This document shows, one piece after another, positions 55,844 through 64,000 of a stretch of 64,000 bases of DNA. Location of the stretch: NCBI RefSeq assembly GCF_002113375.1, contig NZ_NEHO01000001.1, positions 218,950 through 282,949 of the forward strand, in the 5' to 3' direction. The DNA comes from Pseudomonas sp. R37(2017). GTDB lineage: Bacteria > Pseudomonadota > Gammaproteobacteria > Pseudomonadales > Pseudomonadaceae. The notes beneath the pieces were generated by a model. That model was not told the origin of the DNA. It worked only from the letters and a program-made list of their open reading frames with translations, and ran no database searches. Numbering within the stretch: position 1 is the first letter of the stretch; every line of letters starts with the position of its first letter. The position numbers and the translations under genes are program-made.

Positions 55844-57298
55844 GTGATCCAGTTTTTACTAAACCAGGAACTCCGTAGCGAGCACGCCCTGGACCCGAAC
55901 CTGACCGTGCTCAATTATCTGCGCGACCATGTGGGCAAACCCGGCACCAAAGAAGGCTGCGCCAGCGGTGACTGCGGTGCCTGCACCGTGGTGGTCGGCG
56001 AATTGCAGACCGATGATGGCGGCCGCGAACACATTCGCTATCGCAGCCTCAACTCGTGCCTGACCTTCGTGTCGTCCCTGCACGGCAAGCAATTGATCAG
56101 CGTTGAAGACCTCAAGCACAAAGGCGAACTGCACAGCGTGCAGAAAGCCATGGTCGAATGCCACGGTTCACAATGCGGCTTCTGCACCCCCGGTTTTGTG
56201 ATGTCGCTGTTTGCCCTGCAAAAGAACAGTGACGCACCGGATCATGCCAAGGCCCACGAAGCACTGGCCGGCAACCTCTGCCGTTGCACCGGCTACCGGC
56301 CCATCCTGGAAGCGGCCGAGCAATCCTGCTGCGGCAAGCAGCCGGATCAGTTCGACGCCCGCGAGGCCGACACCATCGCGCGCCTGAAAGCCATTGCCCC
56401 GACCGATATCGGCGAACTCAACAGTGGCGACAAGCGCTGCCTGGTGCCGCTGACCGTGGCCGACCTGGCCGACCTCTACGACGCTTATCCACAGGCCCGC
56501 CTGCTGGCCGGCGGTACTGACCTGGCACTGGAAGTCACGCAGTTCCACCGCACCCTGCCGGTGATGATCTATGTAGGTAACGTTGCCGAGATGAAACGCA
56601 TCGAGCGTTTTGACGATCGCCTGGAAATCGGCGCCGCCACGGCCCTTTCCGATTGCTACGAGGCCTTGAACGCCGAGTACCCGGACTTCGGTGAACTGCT
56701 GCACCGCTTCGCGTCCTTGCAGATCCGCAACCAGGGCACCCTGGGCGGCAACATTGGCAACGCTTCGCCAATCGGTGACTCGCCACCCTTGCTGATCGCC
56801 CTGGGCGCGCAAATCGTCCTGTGCAAGGGCGAAACCCGCCGCACCATGGCCCTGGAAGACTACTTCATCGATTACCGCGTTACTGCGCGCCAGGAAAGCG
56901 AGTTCATCGAAAAGATCATCGTGCCGCGCGCCAGCGCCGAAAAACTGTTCCGTGCCTACAAGGTCTCCAAACGCCTGGACGACGATATCTCGGCAGTCTG
57001 CGCCGCCTTCAACATTCGCCTGGAAAACGGCGTCGTCGCGCAAGCCCGCGTCGCCTTCGGCGGCATGGCGGCCATCCCGAAACGCGCCACAGCCTGCGAA
57101 GCCGCATTGCTCGGCGCGCCCTTCAACAACGCCACCATAGAACGCGCCTGCGCGGCCCTGGGCGAAGACTTCACGCCGCTCTCGGACTTCCGTGCCAGCA
57201 AGGAATACCGCCTGCTCAGTGCGCAGAACCTGCTGCGCAAATACTTCATCGAATTGCAAACACCGCACATCGAGACCCGGGTGACCGCTTATGTCTAA
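55844..57298 (+). CDS. xdhA: Xanthine dehydrogenase small subunit XdhA
   Basis: Iron-sulfur/FAD subunit, 484 residues. The [2Fe-2S] ligands are C39, C44, C47, C72 and C111, C114, C146, C148. The FAD domain (about 200-380) has LLAGGTDLALEVTQ and GTLGGNIGNASPIGD. The start is a GTG at 55844, which gives the family N-terminus MIQFLLNQELRSEHALDPN; an in-frame TTG at 55772 lies in the promoter and is rejected. It passes electrons from the molybdenum subunit to NAD+. Overlaps xdhB by eight bases. Confidence 0.95.
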   Translation: MIQFLLNQELRSEHALDPNLTVLNYLRDHVGKPGTKEGCASGDCGACTVVVGELQTDDGGREHIRYRSLNSCLTFVSSLHGKQLISVEDLKHKGELHSVQKAMVECHGSQCGFCTPGFVMSLFALQKNSDAPDHAKAHEALAGNLCRCTGYRPILEAAEQSCCGKQPDQFDAREADTIARLKAIAPTDIGELNSGDKRCLVPLTVADLADLYDAYPQARLLAGGTDLALEVTQFHRTLPVMIYVGNVAEMKRIERFDDRLEIGAATALSDCYEALNAEYPDFGELLHRFASLQIRNQGTLGGNIGNASPIGDSPPLLIALGAQIVLCKGETRRTMALEDYFIDYRVTARQESEFIEKIIVPRASAEKLFRAYKVSKRLDDDISAVCAAFNIRLENGVVAQARVAFGGMAAIPKRATACEAALLGAPFNNATIERACAALGEDFTPLSDFRASKEYRLLSAQNLLRKYFIELQTPHIETRVTAYV

Positions 57299-59690
57299 TC
57301 ATCACGCCGTAGAGAAGACCCAAGCCGAATTGGCTGAACTGTTCGCCAGGGACCTGACCACCGGTGTCGGCCGCAGCGTCAAGCACGACAGCGCCGCCAA
57401 GCATGTGGCCGGTGAAGCACAGTACATCGATGATCGCCTGGAGTTTCCGAACCAGTTGCACGTTTATGCACGCATGTCGGACCGCGCCCACGCCCGGATC
57501 ATCAGCATCGACACTTCGCCCTGCTACGCCTTCGAAGGCGTGCGCATCGCCATCACCCACGAAGACGTGCCGGGCTTGAAGGACATCGGCCCACTGATGC
57601 CCGGCGATCCGCTGCTGGCCATCGACACGGTGCAATTCGTCGGTCAACCGGTGGTCGCCGTTGCCGCGAAAGACCTGGAAACCGCGCGCAAGGCCGCCAT
57701 GGCCGCGATCATCGAATACGAAGACCTCGAGCCCGTGCTGGATGTCGTCGAAGCCCTGCGCAAACGCCACTTCGTACTCGACAGCCATACCCATAAACGC
57801 GGCGATTCGGCCACGGCACTGGCCACCGCCGAGCACCGTATACAGGGCACCCTGCACATCGGTGGCCAGGAACACTTCTACCTGGAAACCCAGATCTCTT
57901 CGGTGATGCCGACCGAAGACGGCGGCATGATCGTCTATTGCTCCACGCAGAACCCCACCGAAGTGCAGAAACTGGTGGCCGAAGTGCTGGACGTGTCGAT
58001 GAACAAGATCGTCGTCGACATGCGTCGCATGGGCGGCGGTTTCGGCGGCAAGGAAACCCAGGCGGCCAGCCCGGCGTGCCTGTGCGCGGTGATCGCGCAC
58101 CTGACCGGCCAGCCCACCAAGATGCGCCTGCCGCGCGTCGAAGACATGCTGATGACTGGCAAGCGTCACCCGTTCTATGTCGAGTACGACGTGGGCTTCG
58201 ACAGCACCGGGCGCCTGCACGGCATCAACCTGGAACTGGCCGGCAACTGCGGTTGCTCCCCTGACCTGTCGGCATCGATCGTCGACCGGGCGATGTTCCA
58301 CTCGGACAACTCGTACTACCTGGGCGACGCGACCGTCAACGGTCACCGCTGCAAGACCAACACCGCGTCGAACACCGCCTACCGTGGTTTCGGCGGCCCG
58401 CAAGGCATGGTCGCCATCGAAGAAGTGATGGACGCCATCGCCCGCCATCTGGCCCTGGACCCTTTGGCCGTGCGCAAGGCCAACTACTACGGCAAGACCG
58501 AGCGCAACGTTACCCACTACTACCAGACGGTCGAGCACAACATGCTCGAAGAGATGACCGCCGAGCTGGAAGAAAGCAGCCAGTACGCAGAGCGTCGCGA
58601 AGCGATCCGTCGCTACAACGCCAACAGCCCGATCCTGAAAAAGGGCCTGGCGCTGACCCCGGTTAAATTCGGTATTTCCTTCACCGCCAGCTTCCTCAAC
58701 CAGGCCGGCGCCCTGGTGCACGTCTACACCGACGGCAGCATCCACCTGAACCACGGCGGCACCGAAATGGGCCAGGGCCTGAACACCAAGGTCGCGCAGG
58801 TAGTGGCCGAAGTGTTCCAGGTGGAAATGAATCGCGTGCAGATCACCGCGACCAACACCGACAAAGTACCGAACACCTCGCCGACCGCAGCGTCCAGCGG
58901 TGCCGACCTGAACGGCAAGGCCGCGCAGAATGCTGCCGAAACCATCAAGAAACGCCTGGTGGAATTCGCCGCTCGCCAATACAAGGTCAGCGAAGAAGAC
59001 GTGGAATTCCACAACGGCCATGTACGGGTCCGCGACCACATCCTGACCTTCGAAGCACTGATCCAGCAGGCCTATTTCGCCCAGGTGTCGCTGTCGAGCA
59101 CCGGCTTCTACAAAACCCCGAAAATCTACTACGACCGCAGCCAGGCACGCGGCCGTCCGTTCTACTACTACGCCTTTGGCGCGGCGTGCTGCGAAGTGCT
59201 GGTCGATACCCTGACCGGCGAATACAAGATGCTGCGCACCGACATCCTCCACGACGTCGGCGCCTCGCTGAACCCGGCCATCGATATCGGTCAGGTCGAG
59301 GGCGGCTTCATCCAGGGCATGGGCTGGCTGACCATGGAAGAGCTGGTGTGGAACAACAAGGGCAAGCTGATGACCAACGGCCCGGCCAGCTACAAGATCC
59401 CGGCCGTGGCGGACATGCCGCTGGACCTGCGGGTGAAGCTGGTGGAAAACCGCAAGAACCCGGAAGACACGGTGTTCCATTCCAAGGCCGTGGGCGAGCC
59501 GCCGTTCATGCTTGGCATCGCCTCCTGGTGTGCGATCAAGGACGCCGTGGCGAGCCTGGGCGACTACAAGCATCAACCGAAAATCGACGCACCGGCGACC
59601 CCGGAGCGGGTGTTGTGGGGCTGTGAGCAGATGCGCCAGTTCAAGGCGGCGAAGGCTGTCGAGGCGGAGACCGAGTTGGCTCCGCTCTAG
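57291..59690 (+). CDS. xdhB: Xanthine dehydrogenase molybdenum subunit XdhB
   Basis: 799-residue catalytic subunit that oxidises hypoxanthine to xanthine to uric acid. Molybdopterin-binding segments: GGGFGGKETQAASPAC, RGFGGPQGMVAIEEVMDAIA and GGTEMGQGLNTKVAQVVAEV. The catalytic glutamate is E736 in KAVGEPPFMLG. The start overlaps the xdhA stop, giving a coupled pair. A mixed REP pair separates it from xdhC. Confidence 0.96.
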   Translation: MSNHHAVEKTQAELAELFARDLTTGVGRSVKHDSAAKHVAGEAQYIDDRLEFPNQLHVYARMSDRAHARIISIDTSPCYAFEGVRIAITHEDVPGLKDIGPLMPGDPLLAIDTVQFVGQPVVAVAAKDLETARKAAMAAIIEYEDLEPVLDVVEALRKRHFVLDSHTHKRGDSATALATAEHRIQGTLHIGGQEHFYLETQISSVMPTEDGGMIVYCSTQNPTEVQKLVAEVLDVSMNKIVVDMRRMGGGFGGKETQAASPACLCAVIAHLTGQPTKMRLPRVEDMLMTGKRHPFYVEYDVGFDSTGRLHGINLELAGNCGCSPDLSASIVDRAMFHSDNSYYLGDATVNGHRCKTNTASNTAYRGFGGPQGMVAIEEVMDAIARHLALDPLAVRKANYYGKTERNVTHYYQTVEHNMLEEMTAELEESSQYAERREAIRRYNANSPILKKGLALTPVKFGISFTASFLNQAGALVHVYTDGSIHLNHGGTEMGQGLNTKVAQVVAEVFQVEMNRVQITATNTDKVPNTSPTAASSGADLNGKAAQNAAETIKKRLVEFAARQYKVSEEDVEFHNGHVRVRDHILTFEALIQQAYFAQVSLSSTGFYKTPKIYYDRSQARGRPFYYYAFGAACCEVLVDTLTGEYKMLRTDILHDVGASLNPAIDIGQVEGGFIQGMGWLTMEELVWNNKGKLMTNGPASYKIPAVADMPLDLRVKLVENRKNPEDTVFHSKAVGEPPFMLGIASWCAIKDAVASLGDYKHQPKIDAPATPERVLWGCEQMRQFKAAKAVEAETELAPL

Positions 59691-59703
59691 ACCGAGGCGC
59701 CCC

Positions 59704-59780
59704 CATCGCGGGCAAGCCCGCTCCCACAATGGATCCCCGAATGACAGAGATCGAAATGTGGGAGCGAGCCTGCTCGCGAA
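59704..59780. repeat. Mixed paired REP inside the xdh operon
   Basis: The left arm is of the ATCGCGGGCAAGCCCGCTCC type, the right arm GTGGGAGCGAGC-type, in inverted orientation between xdhB and xdhC. Confidence 0.87.
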
Positions 59781-59816
59781 GAGGCCGGAACAGACAACAG
59801 AGATGTTGAGGTGTTT

Positions 59817-60659
59817 ATGTACAACTGGATCGACGCCCTCGCCGACCTGCAAAACCGTGGTGAACCCTGCGTACTGGTCACCATCATCGAAGAGCTCGGC
59901 TCTACGCCGCGCAATGCCGGTTCGAAGATGGTCATCAGCGCCAGACAGGCCTTCGACACCATCGGTGGCGGGCACCTGGAATACAAGGCCATGCAGATTG
60001 CCCGCGAGATGCTGGCCAGCGGCAAGCAGGACACCCATCTGGAGCGTTTCAGCCTCGGTGCCAGCCTCGGCCAATGCTGCGGTGGTGCAACCGTCTTGCT
60101 GTTCGAACCGATGGGTCAGGTGCAAGCGCAGATCGCCGTGTTCGGTGCCGGTCACGTCGGCCGCGCCCTGGTGCCGCTGCTGGCCAGCCTGCCCTGCCGG
60201 GTGCGCTGGATCGATTCGCGGGAAGAGGAGTTCCCCGAACAGATTCCCCATGGCGTGCGCAAAATCGTTTCCGAAGAGCCTGTGGATGAAATCGATGATT
60301 TGCCAGCCGGCAGCTATTGCATCGTGATGACCCACAACCATCAGCTCGACCTCGAACTGACCGCCGCCATCCTCAAGCGCAACGACTTCGCCTATTTCGG
60401 CCTGATCGGCTCGAAGACCAAACGCGTGAAGTTCGAACACCGCCTGCGCGACCGCGGTTTCGACAGCAGCGTCGTGCAACGCATGCGCTGCCCGATGGGC
60501 ATCGGCGAAGTCAAAGGCAAGTTGCCTGTGGAAATCGCCATCTCCATCGCCGGCGAGATCATCGCCACTTACAACGCCAACTTCGGCCAGCAAACCGCCA
60601 GCGCCGGATCGATTGCCAAACTGCTGCCTGCGTCACGCCGCAGCCAAGCCTCCAACTGA
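59817..60659 (+). CDS. xdhC: Molybdenum cofactor insertion protein XdhC
   Basis: 280-residue maturation factor that binds and sulfurates the molybdenum cofactor and inserts it into XdhB. N-terminal XdhC domain with LVTIIEELGSTPRNAGSKM and a GQCCGG cysteine pair, then a Rossmann domain VFGAGHVGRALVPLL followed by DSREEEFPEQ. The ATG at 59817 follows GAGGTG; the GTG at 59811 is less likely. guaD begins eight bases after the stop. Confidence 0.93.
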   Translation: MYNWIDALADLQNRGEPCVLVTIIEELGSTPRNAGSKMVISARQAFDTIGGGHLEYKAMQIAREMLASGKQDTHLERFSLGASLGQCCGGATVLLFEPMGQVQAQIAVFGAGHVGRALVPLLASLPCRVRWIDSREEEFPEQIPHGVRKIVSEEPVDEIDDLPAGSYCIVMTHNHQLDLELTAAILKRNDFAYFGLIGSKTKRVKFEHRLRDRGFDSSVVQRMRCPMGIGEVKGKLPVEIAISIAGEIIATYNANFGQQTASAGSIAKLLPASRRSQASN

Positions 60660-60667
60660 GAATTCTC

Positions 60668-61972
60668 ATGTCTTTGACTCGCAAAGCCTACCGCGCCGCC
60701 ATCCTGCACAGCATCGCCGACCCTGCCGAAGTGGGTATCGAAGCCTCCTACGAGTATTTCGAAGACGGCTTGCTGGTTGTGGATAACGGCCAGATCAGTG
60801 CCCTCGGCCACGCCAGCGAACTGCTGCCGACCCTGCCGGCCGATATCGATATCACCCACTACCAGGACGCGCTGATCACCCCCGGCTTCATCGACACCCA
60901 CATCCACCTGCCGCAAACCGGCATGGTCGGCGCCTATGGCGAGCAATTGCTGGACTGGCTCAACACCTACACCTTCCCGTGCGAAAGCCAGTTCGCCGAC
61001 AAGGCCCACGCGGATGAAGTCGCGGACATTTTCATCAAGGAACTGCTGCGCAACGGCACCACCACTGCGCTGGTGTTCGGCAGCGTGCACCCGCAATCGG
61101 TGAACTCGTTCTTCGAAGCCGCCGAGCAACTGGACCTGCGGATGATCGCCGGCAAGGTGATGATGGACCGCAATGCCCCGGACTACCTGACCGACACCGC
61201 CGAATCCAGCTACGTCGAAAGCAAGGCGCTGATCGAGCGCTGGCACGGCAAGGGTCGCCTGCACTACGCCGTCACCCCGCGCTTCGCACCGACCAGCACC
61301 CCGGAGCAGCTGACCCTGGCCGGCCAGTTGCTGACCGAATACCCGGATCTGTACATGCAGACCCACATCAGCGAAAACCTCAAGGAAATCGAGTGGGTCA
61401 AGGAACTGTTCCCCGAGCGCAAAGGCTACCTGGACGTCTACGATCACTACCAGTTGCTCGGCGAGCGCTCGGTGTTCGCCCATGGTGTGCACCTGTGTGA
61501 CGACGAGTGCGCGCGACTGGCAGAAACCGGCTCGGCCATCTCGTTCTGCCCGACCTCGAACTTCTTCCTCGGCAGCGGCCTGTTCAACCTGCCGATGGCC
61601 GAGAAGCACAAGCTCAACGTCGGCATCGGCACCGACGTGGGCGGCGGCACCAGTTTCTCGCTGCTGCAAACCCTCAACGAAGCCTACAAGGTCATGCAGC
61701 TGCAAGGTGCGCGCCTGAGCCCGTTCAAGTCGCTGTACCTGGCCACCCTCGGCGGCGCCCGCGCACTGCGCCTGGAAGACAGGATCGGCAACCTGCAACC
61801 GGGTACCGACGCAGACTTCCTGGTGCTGGACTACAACGCTACGCCGCTGCTGGGCTATCGCTTGCAGCAGGCCAACAACATTGCCGAGACGTTGTTTGTG
61901 TTGATGACACTGGGGGATGACCGGACTGTGCTGCAGACCTACGCGGCGGGGAATCTGGTGCATCAGCGCTAA
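60668..61972 (+). CDS. guaD: Guanine deaminase GuaD
   Basis: 434-residue amidohydrolase that converts guanine to xanthine, feeding XdhAB. Metal and active-site motifs: H78-x-H80 in DTHIHLPQTG, QTHISENLKEIEWV, HGVHLCDDE and GTDVGGGTSFSLLQ. The ATG at 60668 gives MSLTRKAYRAAILHSIADPA. Last gene of the xdhABC-guaD operon, followed by a strong terminator. Confidence 0.96.
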   Translation: MSLTRKAYRAAILHSIADPAEVGIEASYEYFEDGLLVVDNGQISALGHASELLPTLPADIDITHYQDALITPGFIDTHIHLPQTGMVGAYGEQLLDWLNTYTFPCESQFADKAHADEVADIFIKELLRNGTTTALVFGSVHPQSVNSFFEAAEQLDLRMIAGKVMMDRNAPDYLTDTAESSYVESKALIERWHGKGRLHYAVTPRFAPTSTPEQLTLAGQLLTEYPDLYMQTHISENLKEIEWVKELFPERKGYLDVYDHYQLLGERSVFAHGVHLCDDECARLAETGSAISFCPTSNFFLGSGLFNLPMAEKHKLNVGIGTDVGGGTSFSLLQTLNEAYKVMQLQGARLSPFKSLYLATLGGARALRLEDRIGNLQPGTDADFLVLDYNATPLLGYRLQQANNIAETLFVLMTLGDDRTVLQTYAAGNLVHQR

Positions 61973-61985
61973 ATTCTTCCGGGCA

Positions 61986-62026
61986 ATAAAAATCCCCCGA
62001 AGCTTTTCAGCCCGGGGGATTTTTGT
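61986..62026 (+). terminator. Terminator after guaD
   Basis: AATCCCCCG (61991-61999) pairs with CGGGGGATT (62013-62021), followed by TTTTG. Confidence 0.93.
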
Positions 62027-62042
62027 TGCCTGTCAAATTGCT

Positions 62043-62134
62043 ATCGCGGGCAAGCCCGCTCCCACAGTGATCTTCGGTGGTTACAAAACTTTCAGTTCAC
62101 CTCGGACCCTGTGGGAGCGGGCTTGCCCACGATT
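62043..62134. repeat. Paired REP (GCGGGCAAGCCCGC type)
   Basis: Inverted ATCGCGGGCAAGCCCGCTCC and GTGGGAGCGGGCTTGCCCAC arms between guaD and the GntR gene. Confidence 0.88.
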
Positions 62135-62153
62135 GGCGCGACGCGGTTTCGGA

Positions 62154-62918
62154 TCAGATCTTCGCCGGCGAACGCCCTGGCTTCTTGGTCTGCAACAAAT
62201 GCGAGAACACCGCATGCAGATCATCCGACGCACTCTCCTCGTCGAGGTTGAGCTTGCTGTCGATGTGATCCATGTGATGCATCATCAGGTTCACCGCCAA
62301 CTCACCGTCGCGCTTCTCGATGGCGTCGATCAATTGGGTGTGTTCGTCGTAGGAGCAGTGGGAGCGGTTGCCGCTTTCGTATTGGGCAATGATCAGCGAA
62401 GTCTGGGACACCAGGCTGCGCTGGAAGCTGATCAACGGCGCGTTTTTCGCCGCTTCGGCCAGTTTCAGGTGGAACTCGCCCGACAGGCGGATGCCGGCAC
62501 CACGGTCGCCACGGGAAAAACTGTCACGTTCGTCGTTGACCATCTGGCGCAATTCGGCAATCTGCTCGGCGGTCGCGTGCTGAACAGCCAGCTCGGTGAT
62601 CGCGCGCTCCACCAGTCGACGGGCCATGAACACCTGGCGGGCTTCTTCGACGCTCGGGCTGGCGACCACAGCACCGCGATTCGGACGCAGCAACACCACG
62701 CTTTCATGGGCCAGGCGCGACAAAGCACGGCGAATGATGGTGCGGCTGACCCCGAAAATCTCCCCCAGCGCTTCTTCGCTCAACTTGGTGCCGGGCGCCA
62801 GACGCTGCTCGAGGATGGCCTCGAAGATATGCGCGTAGACAATATCGTCCTGGGTACCGCTGCGACCGGCTTTACCGGCTCGCGGCTGTTTCTTTAGGGG
62901 TTGCAACTGTTCGTTCAT
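62154..62918 (-). CDS. GntR-family regulator (FCD domain)
   Basis: 254-residue transcription factor. After a basic N-terminal tail (MNEQLQPLKKQPRAGKAG), the helix-turn-helix reads EEALGEIFGVSRTIIRRALS, and an FCD domain follows (about 110-235) with conserved histidines (EFHLKLAE, MMHHMDHID) that usually bind a metal. The ATG at 62918 is used; a long in-frame extension upstream consists of REP sequence and is rejected. It faces guaD's end and is divergent from the BenE-type transporter, so it probably controls that gene or the purine cluster. Confidence 0.9.
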   Translation of the reverse strand: MNEQLQPLKKQPRAGKAGRSGTQDDIVYAHIFEAILEQRLAPGTKLSEEALGEIFGVSRTIIRRALSRLAHESVVLLRPNRGAVVASPSVEEARQVFMARRLVERAITELAVQHATAEQIAELRQMVNDERDSFSRGDRGAGIRLSGEFHLKLAEAAKNAPLISFQRSLVSQTSLIIAQYESGNRSHCSYDEHTQLIDAIEKRDGELAVNLMMHHMDHIDSKLNLDEESASDDLHAVFSHLLQTKKPGRSPAKI

Positions 62919-63010
62919 GGGCACTCGGGTCGGAAGAACTGCGGCGAATTGACGGTGACTGTAATACGGCACAGTGGGTCGCTGGCAAGTATCGCGTAAA
63001 AAACATGCCG

Positions 63011-63022
63011 ATTGTACACAAT
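63011..63022. promoter_or_regulatory. Candidate GntR operator
   Basis: ATTGTACACAAT (ATTGT-N2-ACAAT) lies about 93 bases before the GntR start in the divergent region. The shape fits FCD-type GntR sites. Confidence 0.55.
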
Positions 63023-63120
63023 GAATGGTGGCAACACGACTGTACGGCTGAATGTTGCCTCGGCTGTATCGCAACGTCTGGTTACCTTTGAGTTTAGGCT
63101 TGTTCGCAGAATCCGCCTTC

Positions 63121-63211
63121 CTGTGGGAGCGGGCTTGCTCGCGAATGCAGTCTGTCAGCAACATCAATGTCGACTGACACGCCCTCTTCGCGAGCAAGCC
63201 CGCTCCCACAA
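63121..63211. repeat. Paired REP (GTGGGAGCGGGC type)
   Basis: Inverted arms with GGGCTTGCTCGCG and CGCGAGCAAGCCC cores between the GntR regulator and the transporter. Confidence 0.88.
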
Positions 63212-63260
63212 GGTTCTGCATCGCTGCGAACATCTTCATCTGTTAAGGAACACCCCCGTC

Positions 63261-64000
63261 ATGAACGACGCCACCCACACGCAAATCCGCCCTTTGGCCG
63301 ACACTTCGCCATCGGCCATCGTCGCCGGCTTCATCGCCATGATGACCGGCTACACCAGCTCCCTGGTGCTGATGTTTCAGGCCGGGCAAGCGGCGGGCCT
63401 GAGCAGCGGGCAGATTTCTTCGTGGATCTGGGCCATCTCGATCGGCATGGCGGTGTGTTCCATCGGCCTGTCCTTGCGCTATCGCACGCCGATCACCATT
63501 GCCTGGTCGACCCCGGGCGCCGCACTGCTGATCACCAGCCTGGGGGGTGTGAGCTACGGCGAGGCCATTGGTGCCTACATTACCTGCGCGGTGCTGGTGA
63601 CGATTTGCGGGCTGACCGGCAGTTTCGAACGACTGGTGAAAAAGATCCCGGCATCCCTGGCCGCCGCCCTGCTGGCAGGAATCCTGTTCAAGATCGGCAG
63701 CGAGATTTTCGTCGCCGCGCAACACCGCACCGCCCTGGTTCTGGGCATGTTTGTCACTTATCTGATGGTCAAGCGCCTGTCGCCCCGCTATGCGGTGTTG
63801 GCGGCATTGCTGATTGGCACCGCATTGTCAGGCTTCATGGGGCTGCTGGACTTCAGCGGCTTCCACCTGGAAGTGGCCACGCCGGTCTGGACCACCCCGC
63901 ACTTCTCCCTGGCCGCGACCATCAGCATCGGCATCCCGCTGTTTGTCGTCGCCATGACCTCACAAAACATGCCCGGTATCGCCGTACTGCGTGCCGACGG
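63261..64000 (+). CDS. BenE-family transporter, cut by window edge
   Basis: Only the first 246 residues are seen. Starts MNDATHTQIRPLADTSPSAI and shows seven or more hydrophobic segments, with the family motif YRTPITIAWSTPGAALL near residue 75. BenE/YdcO proteins are proton-linked carriers; benzoate is the textbook substrate, but the location beside guaD and a GntR regulator suggests a purine-related or other ring substrate here. The reading frame is intact to the window edge. Confidence 0.88.
   Translation, partial: MNDATHTQIRPLADTSPSAIVAGFIAMMTGYTSSLVLMFQAGQAAGLSSGQISSWIWAISIGMAVCSIGLSLRYRTPITIAWSTPGAALLITSLGGVSYGEAIGAYITCAVLVTICGLTGSFERLVKKIPASLAAALLAGILFKIGSEIFVAAQHRTALVLGMFVTYLMVKRLSPRYAVLAALLIGTALSGFMGLLDFSGFHLEVATPVWTTPHFSLAATISIGIPLFVVAMTSQNMPGIAVLRAD

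Noticed and set aside
57246..60593. Very long leftward open frame (1115 codons) opposite xdhB and xdhC
   Set aside because: It is antisense to clearly homologous genes. The GC-rich codon pattern of this genome leaves stop-free antisense frames, and the translation has no recognisable domain.
62919..63239. N-terminal extension of the second GntR regulator
   Set aside because: The extra 107 codons pass through a REP pair and promoter DNA and show no conserved sequence.

Overview
This window is a stretch of conserved chromosome from a fluorescent-type Pseudomonas. The evidence is the protein sequences (two tandem cbb3 oxidase operons with ccoGHIS, hemN and anr; Pseudomonas-type Aer, SMC and FadBA), the GC-rich codon use, and the many REP/REPIN repeats of the GTAGGAGCGAGC and GTGGGAGCGAGC types. 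From memory, the gene order follows two blocks of P. aeruginosa PAO1 (topA to slt near PA3011-PA3020, and tusA/rlmM/acnA/aer to the xdh-guaD locus near PA1564-PA1519). No phage, insertion sequence, CRISPR array, tRNA or rRNA operon was seen.

Layout. 1-12.2 kb: topA (3' end cut by the window edge), a small DUF1653 gene, the fadBA beta-oxidation operon with a PsrA-type operator and an orphan terminator that suggests a small RNA, a membrane-anchored hypothetical, a universal stress protein, an ABC-F ATPase and the lytic transglycosylase slt. 12.2-24.7 kb: an exporter-type ABC half-transporter, a 59-residue conserved protein, pdxB, a MATE pump, tusA, rlmM, acnA, the aerotaxis receptor aer and an alpha/beta hydrolase. 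24.7-40.6 kb: a microaerobic respiration block of ccoNOQP-2, ccoNOQP-1, ccoGHIS, a TauE/SafE-like membrane protein, hemN, anr and apt. Anr-type boxes precede hemN (perfect) and ccoG and ccoN-1 (degenerate). 40.7-47.5 kb: acyl-CoA dehydrogenase, recR, an MDR oxidoreductase, ybaB, dnaX, a periplasmic binding protein and the 4.5S SRP RNA gene ffs with its promoter and terminator. 47.7-55.6 kb: ligA, zipA, smc and a GntR regulator, all leftward. 55.8-64 kb: xdhABC-guaD (purine to uric acid), a second GntR regulator and a divergent BenE-family transporter cut by the right edge.

How the genes work together. The cco/hemN/anr block builds and regulates high-affinity terminal oxidases: structural subunits, copper loading (CcoI), assembly factors (CcoG/H/S), oxygen-independent haem synthesis (HemN) and the oxygen sensor (Anr). 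The xdh block converts guanine to xanthine (GuaD) and oxidises xanthine and hypoxanthine (XdhAB with maturation factor XdhC), flanked by two candidate GntR regulators and a transporter.

I found no convincing undescribed multi-gene system. The most useful leads are non-coding: an orphan terminator beside fadB; paired TGAC-N6-GTCA palindromes at the xdhA promoter; a 31-bp inverted repeat upstream of ccoN-1; repeat elements that supply the stop codons or C-terminal tails of several genes; blocks of near-identity between the two ccoN copies that suggest gene conversion; and an oxidoreductase gene with its own terminator boundary separating recR from dnaX-ybaB.
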